NCBI GenBank assembly: GCA_014904845.1 | Contig: MU119213.1 | Location: 496,001 to 560,000, forward strand | Length of the DNA: 64,000 bases | Direction: 5' to 3' | Source of the DNA: Acephala macrosclerotiorum | Taxonomy: Eukaryota > Ascomycota > Leotiomycetes > Helotiales > Mollisiaceae | Shown: one piece after another, positions 47,033 through 58,090 of the stretch | Layout of the letters: each line of letters starts with the position of its first letter | Numbering within the stretch: position 1 is the first letter of the stretch | Made by a program: the position numbers and the translations under genes | The notes under the pieces: model-generated | Database searches by the model: none | Told to the model about the DNA's origin: nothing | What the model saw: the letters and a program-made list of their open reading frames with translations, nothing else

Positions 47033-49039
47033 ATGTGGAGCTCTGTTATAGTCCATGTCCTTATTCTTCTCGGTTCTGTCGTTTCACGAGTCTCTGCGGC
47101 ATCTCAAGTGACTACAACATTCAGTAATGTCGTTCAGGTTCGTACTGCCATCTATTCGTCTTTTTATCCTTTCTGGGAAGGAGTTGGTGTCTATTCGACC
47201 CTGCTCTGCATGTCTCATCGGGGAGGGACCTTTTATACTTACTTTCATACAGTACCACTTTGACACAGACGGCAACGCTATCGACTTGTAAGTTACCTCG
47301 AATCCCCCATCTCTGAATCCCACAAGGCTAGAGAACTGGCAACATGAGTCTTTGAAGAGCAAATACTGACATCATAACAGAACAAGCGGCAAAATCGACT
47401 ACCTCGGAGGAGCCTATGTCTGGTACGGCATCCCCTTCGGCTGCGGCTCAGAATTCTGCGGAGTAGCAACCTACTCCTCATCAGACCTGCAAACGTGGCA
47501 CTTCAACGGCTTCGCATTTGATCCCAACACTCCTGAGATTGAAGCTCTATGCCTAGCCCCCTTGTCAGGAAACTGTGGACGACCTCACATCGTCTACAGC
47601 GCTGCCAACAATGACTATGTCCTCTGGGTCAATGCTGATTCTCCCGGCTATGTTGTTTTCACAAGCAGCAGCCCGACGAGTGGATTCGTTCAAAATCCCA
47701 ATCGAGCACTTGTTGGTGTCCAGTCCCCAGGACCTTTCCAAGCTGGTGATTTTAGTGTGCATGTCATCAATGGGACTGGCTACTTGGCCTACTCGCTGAT
47801 TGACTTCACTACCACTGGCGCATCCATCTGGCCACCATTTAATCAGGTAAGAGATAATCACTCTATTCCCTCACTCTCTATGATAAATGATCTTAAATTC
47901 TGACGCTATCACAGTCAATCTACGTCCAACAACTCACACCGGATATGCGTAATACAACCGGATCAGCCTATCACGTCCTTTCCTCTGCGAACGATCTGGT
48001 TGATTTCGAAGCCGAATCTCCAGACATCTTTCAGCGCGGAGACTACTTCTACATCTCCGCCTCCAATACCTGTGGTTTCTGCACGGGCACAATCCTAATA
48101 TTCTACCGTTCCAAAACCATTGCCGGACCCGTAAGCACACCTCTCTTGCTTTTCCTTTACCTGTTTGCTCCCAAGTCGTATCTCACGCATCCCTCCTCTC
48201 ATCCCTTCGAAGAACACGGTACTAACTCATCTCAGTGGACCCGCCAAATAATCTCCGCCGACACCTGCGGCGGCCAATCAACTGGCGTCCTCACCCTCCC
48301 CTCCCCATCTGGTGGCCTAGCCTCTTACCTCCACATCGCCGACCTTTTCGCCACCGCCCCCCTAACCGGTACCCGCATGGCCGCCCACGGGCACCAAATC
48401 CAACTCCTCTCCTTCAACGAAGACAATAGCATTGGACCTTTGGACTGCAGCCTCACAAAATCCGTATCCGTTACTTTCACAGCCGGAACGAATGTCTCGT
48501 CCACAGGCTTCGCTACCAGAGCTACTGATGGCTCTGGAGAATCGGGGATATATACTCCGGAGTGTAATCTACCACAGTTTCAACTCTATCAGACCTGGGC
48601 GAGCTCGAAAACAGGGACGTTGAAAGAGGTGGGAGTTAATCTCGCTGGAGACTTTCCGACTGGAAATACGACGATTACGGTGTTTCGGTATCAGAATAAT
48701 AATGATTTCTTCACGCCGCATTTTGTTTGGGAAACGCTCACTATTTTCAACGTTGTCCCTGCCAATGTTTCTCAAGCGTTTGAAGTGGTGAGGGTTCCTG
48801 TTGGTGCGGCTGTGAAGGCAGGAGATAGGTTGGGGATGGCGATCGTGACGCTGAGCGTGACACCAATGTGTACTTTGGTGAAGACCAATTCGCAGGTGAT
48901 GTTTGATGTTAATACGAGTACGAGGACGTTGTTTGCGAATGGACCTGGACAGGTCAGTTTGAGGGGTATTAATGGGAAGACTCCACCGGTTGTTGTGCTG
49001 CCTGGGCAGCAGCTCAAATGGTATGCTGCTGTTGATTAA
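47033..49039 (+). CDS. secreted glycoside hydrolase, GH43-like
   Basis: Exons 47033-47137, 47253-47287, 47381-47846, 47915-48130 and 48236-49039 give 541 residues. The N-terminus is a signal peptide (MWSSVIVHVLILLGSVVSRVSA). The catalytic module starts with HFDTDGNAIDLTSGKIDY and GGAYVWYGI, the opening blade of a five-bladed propeller typical of GH43 enzymes that attack arabinan, xylan or galactan. Other propeller-like motifs are GRPHIVYSAANNDYVLWV and ESPDIFQRGDYFYISAS. The C-terminal third looks like a beta-sandwich with several N-glycosylation sequons. It probably acts on plant cell-wall side chains outside the cell. The subfamily and exact catalytic residues are not assigned. Confidence 0.85.
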
Positions 49040-49272
49040 TTGTTTATGCCTTATACATATCAGAGAGGAAATAAATAGGAGGCGAGAGAAAAGATTGTGG
49101 TTGACATATTTGATGGGCTGAGGAGCTCGAATGCCGAGATATATGAGCATCTGGACGAAAGGCTCTTTAATGATAATTATAAAACAACATTACACGATAC
49201 GCAACCAATATTATTGAAAGCTGAAGCAAATGAAAAGGATTTGAGAAGAATAGCAGCAGAAGATGTGTAAAG

Positions 49273-50053
49273 TTGGAAGGAGGGGAAATATTTGGTGGCC
49301 GCAAGTGCTTGAGGAGCTTTACCTCCAGGATAGCACAGTCTTCAACCTCATATCAAATCGGGAATTTCCCCTTCCCGGAACTCGATTCGGAGTGGATCAT
49401 TCGCCATTTCGAACAGCCCTTCCTTACTCTAAAGAACAACATCCCCAAGAATCAGAGAGAGATAACTTTAAAGTATCACACCCTCGTAACGGGAAGCTGG
49501 AGCCTCTCAGTTCACCAGAAATATACCATCGTCATGGCAAACGCTAATTACGGACCAACAATCTTTCTCGAAAATACCACCCCACCAGAAAGCCAACCAG
49601 GATGTAGGAATAAGACTCAGCAGTCAAAAGATGGATCATAGACCAAGACTTAGATCTTCCTGCTCCAAAAGCTCCCGAACCATTCGAAGGTCACATTACT
49701 AGAACACAGGAGATCAGAAATGGCGACCTAATGATCGAATACGATCAAAAGCTCGGATGTGGAATAGAGAGCAGGATAAAGATGTGAATAACATCACTCA
49801 CGTTTGTGCTGAACGCGTTGGGAGGTTGCTGAAGGATGTCGTTCTTGTGGAGGCAGCACTCGCCTTGCTGGAAGAGGAGTTCAGCATGCCAGGAGATTTA
49901 CCTCTGAGGCAGATTTACAAGAGATTAAGCATGGCGCGGTCTGGAAGCTTGATGGGCTTCCTAGTAGCATCGTCGCTCGATCGCATGTTCTATCTAGACG
50001 ACGCGTCGTATCCATTTCGATGCAAGCCTGGAGATTTAGCGATTGAAGCCTAG
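49273..50053 (+). pseudogene. coding-like remnant of unknown identity
   Basis: Three adjacent frames look protein-like but do not join with credible splice sites: 49273-49641 (with FPFPELDSEWIIRHFEQPFL and VTGSWSLSVHQKYTIVMANA), a short frame around 49630-49790 (DQDLDLPAPKAPEPFEGHIT) and 49757-50053 (VCAERVGRLLKDVVLVEAAL to CKPGDLAIEA). The only GT-AG pair between the first two would give an intron of about 27 nt. I do not recognise the family. A decayed gene or a gene whose structure I could not resolve are both possible. Confidence 0.35.
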
Positions 50054-50895
50054 AGAAATAGAGACCTTGTGCTTTGGAGACGCTGAAGCTGTAGCGACGA
50101 AACTTGAATACTTCAATGCAAGTTGCAGGTAGGGGGAAAATTAAGAAGAAGAAAAAAACACATTCGCCGTTCAAGGAAAACATTGGTATCTAGCGGATAG
50201 GTACTGAAATTTGACGGATATGTGAGGACAGTTGCAGGCTCTGTGGCGTTGACGCGTCGTGCACCGGAGAAGCCCGGAGTTATAGTGGTTGGAGCCTGGA
50301 GTGATGGGGGCTTCAAGCCTGGACATCGCTATATTTACAGTGAGGAGAGCCTGGAAGTATAAGCACGGGTACAGAATGATGGGGTGATCACAGATCAGAT
50401 GAGCGACGTGTCGCGATACCTTCTTTTGATCAATTAATCTCATCTTCGATTCTCGTGGTCTTCACCTGGCGTCGTCAGACATCATGTCCTCCAACTGTGC
50501 TCCGCAAGATCATTACTCACCTCCCTCATCACTACCTTAACGAGTTTCTACACCAGTAACATACCGCACGCACTACTCTCCGCAAGCTCATGCTTCTCAT
50601 ATGCGTAGTATCGCCCAAATTTCAGACAGAAGAAAATGGAATGTAAGGTTAAAAGTTAGCATTAGTGAGAGAGATAATTACATTAACACTATTTTTGACA
50701 GGTATCCTTCTCCACTACCTCGATAAAGATCGAACATCATCCCAAAATCAGTCTTTGCCCTTCCCTCCAATGCAGTTTGATACCCCACATAATGCGATCC
50801 TCATGACGACCCCTCCACTGTCTCAAGTCTGGCCTATTCCAAAACGAAATCTATCGTAAAGGTCCGAGGGGAAACAGAGTATACAACGCCCCCAT
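50054..50895. other. intergenic
   Basis: I see no gene or element here. Confidence 0.35.
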
Positions 50896-52000
50896 CTAGG
50901 AAGAGCAGGAAAGGTCATAAAGAGGAGTTGTAGTACTAGCTGTGACACCAAAGCTGGGACTCGCGCCTCCATCAAGATCATACCAGAATGTTGGGATCTT
51001 ATCAATGGCGAAGCCACAACCAACCGATTTCCAATAGGATTCAGCATCCGCAATACTGGCGGTCGCTTGTCCTGAAACAGGTTTAGGCCATCCTGCCTTA
51101 GTGACCCAGATGGGCTTACCTTGGGCAACTGCAATGGTGGCTTGGTAGGCATCCTCGAAGAGCGATTGAACGTTAGCAACGCCATTGGCCTGAGTGTTCT
51201 GGAAGTAGGGATATGCGTTAACACCCAAGAAATCACATGCAGAGATGACAGCAGTGTTGAAACCATTGACATATGCAGTCCAGGTATCGGCATGGCCGAT
51301 CGGCTTGCCGGCGAGTGCGGTTCCTACAATGGCGTTTCGTGTGGCTTGAATAAAGTTGACAATGTCGTCTAGGTCGGCACCTGGGCTGGAGCTAGAATAG
51401 CTGAGATAAGACCATTCGTTGTTTCGTCTTAAATCATAGTATACAAACGAGCAGAGGTGAAGCCAGAAGTACCAACGACGTTACGAGCAAGATTGAACTG
51501 GGTTTCAAAGCTCGATCGATCCATGCCTGCAGATCCGTAGTTGAACCCCATGGCAATACCACTCCTTGATGAGGAGGATGGCGACGCAGCTGCCGAACTC
51601 GAGGAAGGGTTGATGTAGTCGGTGCAACGAAGTCAGAGGTCGCTACTGAAGGTCCACCATTTCCAGGACCGGTCTCGGTGGCAGGACTTCCAGCTGGAGA
51701 AGCAGAAGTTTGGGCAGGCGTATTGCTGGTGAGGCAAGACCGAGGAGTACCCGGTCCCCGATACGGCGCCGTGATGATAGCACCTTCGTAAGTGAAGGTC
51801 ATGGTAGGACACGGAGCAGCGATCATAGTGGCAGGTGTCAAGCAAGATCGAGGTGCACCAGGTCCTGTTTATGGAGCCGTAATGACTGCACCTCCATACA
51901 TGAAGGTCATGGTTGGGCATGCATCGTCGCGCTTTGCAGCTGGGGCAGGAGCAGCGAGTGCCACCGCCGGCGGCAAAGCTGGAAGGATGAATGATCGCAT
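50896..52000 (-). pseudogene. GH17 glucan endo/exo-1,3-beta-glucosidase relic
   Basis: The gene opens at ATG 52000 with a signal peptide (MRSFILPALPPAVALAAPAP) and a motif CPTMTFMYGGAVITAP, duplicated as CPTMTFTYEGAIITAP. TAA at 51869-51871 separates the copies. A Ser/Pro-rich linker follows, then a frame change near 51600, then the GH17 start ([30 protein letters not shown]) stopped by TAA at 51429-51431. Next comes, out of its normal distance, SYSSSSPGADLDDIVNFIQ and the C-terminal half (YPYFQNTQANGV, WVTKAGWP, WYDLDGGASPS). The segment with the family's acid/base Glu (VGSE-type motif) is missing. The nucleophile position in ITETGWP-like motifs reads Lys (VTKAGWP). It cannot be an active hydrolase. 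Confidence 0.8.
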
Positions 52001-52857
52001 TGTGGACGGACGACGGAAGTGACTGCGACTGAAGAGAGTAATTGAACGATTGACAATGGCCAAAAGATCTGTAGAATGGAGACCTGTTGGCAAACAGTGC
52101 GGATGTGCACTCTTTAAGAAGTTACGAGATCAATGGTCTTGGATTTTGCCAACAGCTGACGACGGCCGGTGGCATGATGCTAGGCTAGGTAGGAACGAGG
52201 GGCGACAAAGAGAAATGCCAATGACAACGACGTCGTTAACACCGGTTCATAGTCGCAACATCCTCAATTGGCTCTTCGGGTGCTTCATCCGAGAAGTCCG
52301 ATATACCGGTACCGCAAACACAAACATGGAAGGATGAAAACAAAGAACAGGTACAGATAAAGAAGCAATACAAAACAATACAACAGAATAAAAAGGTATA
52401 GTTTAACCTACTACGAGAATTTATGCACATCTCAAGACCACACACAGTCCTTCAAGTTCTCCCATGAGGTCATTATTTACCTTCAATGTTGAACCCCGCC
52501 CCCGCACTCGCCACCACAAACTTTTTTTTAGACTTCCTGCAGAGCGGGCACTAGCAAGTTATATTTAGAGCCTTCTGGTGTCCATCAAATACGACAACAC
52601 GAGCTTCTAGTGTTTAGAGTAAGTGACATACGGCATTCAATTGTCCTGACTGGAGTTCGGGAAACAAGTCGTCACCTTCTGGTCATCTAGAAAGCCAAAA
52701 TACTCTAGTTTAACAAGCTGAAACGAATATTCAACTGCTTCCAACGAGCAATCGTGCTCTCTATCTTTTCTTTCTATCGTCAAGCAGAAATCCCTAAAAG
52801 ATCTTACACAACCTACCCCACCACTCATCATCATCTCATCTCCCAACCCATCTCATT
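52001..52857. other. intergenic
   Basis: Spacer between the GH17 relic's start and the 3' end of the hydantoinase gene. It contains a T8 run near 52523 and no supported gene. Confidence 0.4.
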
Positions 52858-55800
52858 TCACGCATCCCCAAACATTTCCCAAACACTCTTGGGCTGTTCA
52901 TACTCTCCCACACTAACAGGCTCATACTTCATATCTAAGCCAAACGCCTTCGGCCCGCCCATTTCCAGCCCCCTCTCCGTCGCCCAAACAGGCGGCGCCC
53001 TTAACGCAATAACACTAACCCTCAATCCATACTTATAATCACTTATTCCCAAGGGGGCACCATTCGCCTTGTCTAAGAATGTGATCAAATCTGGACATAC
53101 TGCTAGGACTTTATCTACTTTCCCATCTTCTTTTAGAATCGCAGATAGATTTTCGTTCTCGAAATCGACTAGGAGGGACGTGGTGGATGGGATGAAGGGA
53201 TCGGTGTCGGAGAAAGAGGAGAGGAGGACAGAGCCACGGGTGAAGCCTTCGGCGACCTTGCGGGTTACGGAGATTATCTTGCCGGTGAAGAGGAGGATGC
53301 CGTTTTCGGATTTGAGGATCGAGGTGACGGGGTCGATTTTTAGGGAGCGGGAGAGGGCGATGGAACGGCCTATCATCCAGGCTTAAGGGGACTTTTAGTG
53401 GTTGTGATGAGAAAGGGTAGGGGATGTACCATGAGAAAAGCTATTTCGAGGTAGGGTTCTTGCTTCATTCCCGTAGACTGGGGAGATGCACATTCCGGAT
53501 AGATTTCCAAGGTTGGTACAAGCGTTCCTCATGACTTCTTCTGCTTCGAGGTTGTCACGGGTGTTCTTGAAGATCTGAAGATGTAGATCAGCAACATAAC
53601 TTTGAGCGAATTGGTTTTGACTTACTTGTGTATTGCCCAGCCCATTTGCCACAGCAGCAGGCGCAACAGGGATGTCCTTCAGACACCTCACCGTTTGCCA
53701 GATCATGGGGTAGGCTCTCGCAACCAAGTCGGTATCAAGTGTACTTTTACCGAAACGATGAGAGGCAAGAAGTGCTTCGAATGCATTCATGCCTCCAATC
53801 TCGTTTGGAATGACGGCGTCGAATGTTGAAAGGCCGGTCACTTCCATGACACCTTTCATGGCATCGGTTACTCTACGGATTCGTTAGCCAAATTCTCGTT
53901 GGATATGGTGCACCACTCACTCGTCTAGGCCTGGTATTCGTTCCAGGTAAACACTTGGTGAGCCCTGATGATGGTTAGCTAAAAGAACGAAACTGAAGAC
54001 ACGAAGAACTTACCATGAAACCAGCAACAAGTACGACACCGCTATCTGGAAAGGTGTCGTGTCTCCGAATTTTTATCTCCTCGCCATTTCGAAGTGCCAA
54101 TAAGCACGCAACATACGCAGGATATGGTTCGCCACAGCTACCAACACCGAGAACTCCCGTACCATCTTGCAAAAATTGAATGTCTAACTCTGAAAGATAC
54201 CAATAATCGCCTTCGATCCGAGGTTGATATGACGAAATGTCGATTTGCTCTTTAATGTCACAACTCGATCCTTTCGATGCAGCTTGGTCCAAGGCCTTGA
54301 TAGAAGTTGGCGGCTTTTCTTCCACTGGTGACGATGATTCTGATTCATCAAAACGCTCCGCGTATCCGTCAACTAGGTCTCCAACCACCCTGACAAGAAC
54401 CCGTGTAGCTCCATTTGTAACGTATGATATTGGGATGACGTCAACCTCAACAACCTCTATCGTCGTCTTGTTTCCTCCCGCTGCAACGCATTGCTTTGTA
54501 GCCAAAGCTTTGGCATCTTCGATTTCTTGATCGATGGTTTTCGCTCCAGGGACGACTGTCTTGTCCACAGTACCGCTGACTTTGGCAATCTAATACTTGT
54601 CAGTACTCAGATGTAGTCTTGCAAGGAGGTGGACTTGCCGCAGCTCCCACCGCATTTGCTACTTTGAGGTATTGTGGCCGAATAATTTCCCCAACGCCTG
54701 CGATTTGGTCCGCAATAATGATACTCCCGCCGCCAACGAGGATCACTCTTGCATCACCCTGCTTGGTCTTGACTAGATCAATTGCCTCTTCCAAAGCTCT
54801 GGTAATTTCTGCAAGGCCAGATGCTTTTGTTCCGGGAGTGACGGAATTCTCGGTGTACTTGTTGTCCAGGACGAGATCTGTAGCCTAGATGTTTACTTGT
54901 CAGTGAGAACTTCCTCTTGATATAAGATACCGTCAAAAATAAGCATTTCCCAGTAAACTAACGATTCCTTCCGCTCTTTGAGGTCTATCTGGCTGACCCA
55001 GCATGTTGAAAGTACAGCTAGACCTGCTTTACTGCAGATATGTCACTATGGTCTTGATAAACACAGAGCAGAATGTCTGATCATTGGAAATCTCAACTCA
55101 AGGCCTTTCAAGTGGAGAATATCGGTCTTTCGGACATTCTGAAGTCAAACCTTCTAGAAAGACAATGCCTGCTTTCTAGAAAGAAGAAAAGTTGCTCACA
55201 GTGAGTGTCCGGCCACCGAATGCAATGCCCTCTTTGTCCAATCTCGAACCAACTGAATCAGGACCAACGGACGTTCGTGAGCTTTTGACTCGAACGATTG
55301 AACCACCACCTAGAGCAATGCTGTGAACGTCTGGAATTGTGAAGTTGGTCCTCACACCAGCAATCTTGACGAATGCAGCTGATTGTCTTGGATAACCAGT
55401 TTTGAGAAGCGTGCAGATATCCGTAGTCGTGCTGGACAATTTAGCCTCAAGAAGTGGGGTTTCGAAGCTCGCTTACCCTCCAACGTCAACGACAAGAACC
55501 TCTCTCTGATCTGAATGATGAGTCGTTTCTGCTTTGGCAAGCAAAGCAGCTCCTCTCGCACTATTCGTCGGTCCTGAAGAGAAGCATCTTACGGGATACT
55601 CTGCAGCTGTGGAAGCCTTACTCAGAGTCCCATCATTGAGAGTAATGTAAAGCTTGCACCTGCCCAGCTTTCGTACGGCATGCGAGAAGCCATCGATAAC
55701 ATGACGCGCAAATCTTCGTAGACTAGCGTTCAAAATGCAAGCGTTTTCTCGCTCAAGAAAGCCGAGTCGACCCACAGCATAAGAACAGGATATGTCGCAA

Positions 55801-56706
55801 CCCGGTCCAAGTTCGGAAGAGAGAATTTTTCGTGCTTCCTCTTCTTGTGCCGGATTTGAAGGAGAATATATGCCGATCACCACCACACTGGTGATGGCTT
55901 TGGACTTGATGATCGCAGCTTGTTCTTTTAGCTGCTCGTTGTTGACAGACAGAATGGGCGCGCCGTCGACTGCATACTATCAGTCTTGGCTCTGCTGAGG
56001 GACACCAAATGAAGCCTAGTATGAGAGCTCGACGGGTTGCAGTAGAACCTACCCTGATATCCTCCGTCTACATAGCCATAGTGGCCTTCCATCAAGTCCC
56101 GCAACCGGGGAGGGAAGTCCACAAAGGGAGGCGAACCCCTGGAGTATGGACCACATAATCGAATGACAGCAACTTTGTCCAGCTTGGTCGAGTCCTGCTC
56201 GAGTACGGCATTGACAAATTGCTGCAGAAAATTTAGTCAGCGGCGGCCGAACTCAACGCGGACTGTTTTGGTGTGGTACGGAAGTAGTTATTCCTGCCTC
56301 ACTAACTGGCTTGCCAAGCATTCGTATTCAGACTTCTGAATTGCCACCACATATATTAAAAAAGGACAGTATAACGGGGAAGTTTCACCGTTGTGCCAAT
56401 CTTGACTGAACCCACGTGATGGGAAGGAATATTTGCTTTTGCCACAACGGCTTCGATGGCTTGTTCTACGCCTCCTTGAATGTCTGTAGTGGTTGGCGTC
56501 TTGTGCCATGCGAGGACCTCGTTGCTCTGAAGAATGACACTGGGGGACGGGTTAGAGGTTACACAAGCCAATGAAGCACGGTTTTCATACCTGTCCGTGT
56601 TTGTGCCACCAACATCAATCCCAATCACAAACGCTGCTCGCTTCGTAGGCATCCCTGGGTCGACATACACTGGACCCGCAGACTTGGATGTGGCTGACGG
56701 AGACAT
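52858..56706 (-). CDS. hydantoinase/oxoprolinase with DUF917 domain
   Basis: Eleven exons join in frame to 980 residues: 56591-56706, 56389-56539, 56053-56221, 55477-55969, 55200-55431, 54639-54884, 54014-54589, 53921-53964, 53626-53872, 53430-53574 and 52858-53381. The N-terminal half is an ASKHA-type hydantoinase/oxoprolinase, with the phosphate motif FVIGIDVGGTNTD at residue 28 and a second one, LVVDVGGTTTDICTL. GGGS motifs follow. The second half is a DUF917-like domain (GSCGEPYPAYVA, IPNEIGGMNAFEA). This family opens cyclic amides (hydantoins, 5-oxoproline) with ATP; the exact substrate is unknown. One intron (54590-54638) has a GC donor, and another (54885-55199) is 315 nt, far longer than its neighbours. 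It appears intact. Confidence 0.9.
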
Positions 56707-58090
56707 CGAAAATCATTGTCTGGGATAGAAAAAAGAGAGACAGAGTACTTGTAGTCGAGTGAGAACATTGTAAAGTTTGCGAAAAGGACGGTGGAGCCCG
56801 TGGAAATGTAATATGGCCGGGAACGGGCATCTTCCTGCGCATTATTTCCATCGCCTAGATCAGCAGCATCTGGGTCAGATCACACGTCCACATACAGCTT
56901 TCAAGAGTGGGTGGGGTTTGGGGTTCAGCACTTTAGAGACAATAGCCTTTAGCAGTTTGTCGGGCGTGAGGAGCTTTGGAGGCGTTGAAGGTCGAATCTG
57001 AGTAATGTAGTTGCCGACGAGGCGTGGGATACAGAGATGATGCGAGTCAGGCACTTCTTCGGTCGCTGAAATCGACCGAAGGGGTTAATTTGGCGAGCAA
57101 GTATCTGTGCCCAATGATACGTCCTCGTTCTATAGCTGGTGGAGAAGAAAGGCTATCGTCAAATCGGGGAAGGCCCAGCTGAAACATCGGCAAGATAAAA
57201 GTAAAGATTATGAATGCCGAGCAATGTCTGCATGCTTTTCGCTCACAACCCTGGGAAAGGTCAAGCTGATCAAGCCATGTCAGGGGTCTACCGCACTTCT
57301 AGAAGAGTTCTAACCTCTTTGATATCTACGAACCGTCCACACCAGCATCGGCTGCCGGTTCGGCATCTCACAATTGGCCAAGCCACCAATATCAGACCCT
57401 GGGAAATGCGGACGCAGAGAGCACTTTTGGGAGAAGCGTGCAGCAGGGGCTCTCAGTAGGAGAAATACTTGTACGCGAGAACATTAAAAAGTCCCTTGAT
57501 CAACTCTATGCTCCTCTCTCGACTACGTTCTATAATTCATAAAACTATCAAAAATACTTTTCGAAAAGCTGCCCGATATTTCCATTAAAAATTATTGAGC
57601 TGTTTATTAGTTAGTTGTTGGTAGGAATGCGGGTTCATTGCATTGCACACTGTGTCAAAACCGGCCACTTATTTCTCCGACCGAGAGAGGGGGCAGCCAC
57701 TAGGAGCGGGGCCGATGGCGAATTCCAGTGTCAAGCCCGTCTCCTTGGGATTCAGAACATGAGGTTGCATCAACTTCACCACAGCGGGCTCCTGCCAACA
57801 CCTGTCGAACCACTCTGCCCTCCCCAATCTGCACCGCCAGCCTGCTACTGCATACGTTGCCCGTCCTTCACCGTCCTTCACCGTCCTTCCTTCCTCCCGT
57901 CCCGCACTCCACACCATGTCTAATTCCCAGGACCCTGGGCCCACTTGGGAGGTACTTGTACTGTCCCATTCGCATATCTCCTCCCACGCCCCCTCCCGTC
58001 TTCTGTTGGAGATCTACTGGTATCCAATTGTGACAAGAGAAAAGAGACAAGGGACGAAAGCCCTCAATCTATGGTAGAGACCTCTCGACA
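56707..58090. promoter_or_regulatory. divergent region between hydantoinase and transporter
   Basis: 1.38 kb shared upstream DNA of two divergent genes. It holds an AGATAA GATA core near 57191 and three tandem copies of a 10-base unit at 57861-57890 in the transporter leader. No gene is supported. Confidence 0.45.
57861..57890 (+). repeat. 10-base direct repeat, three copies
   Basis: The unit CCGTCCTTCA is present twice in tandem, followed by a third copy with one change (ending CC). It lies about 200 bases before the transporter start, in pyrimidine-rich leader DNA. Confidence 0.85.
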
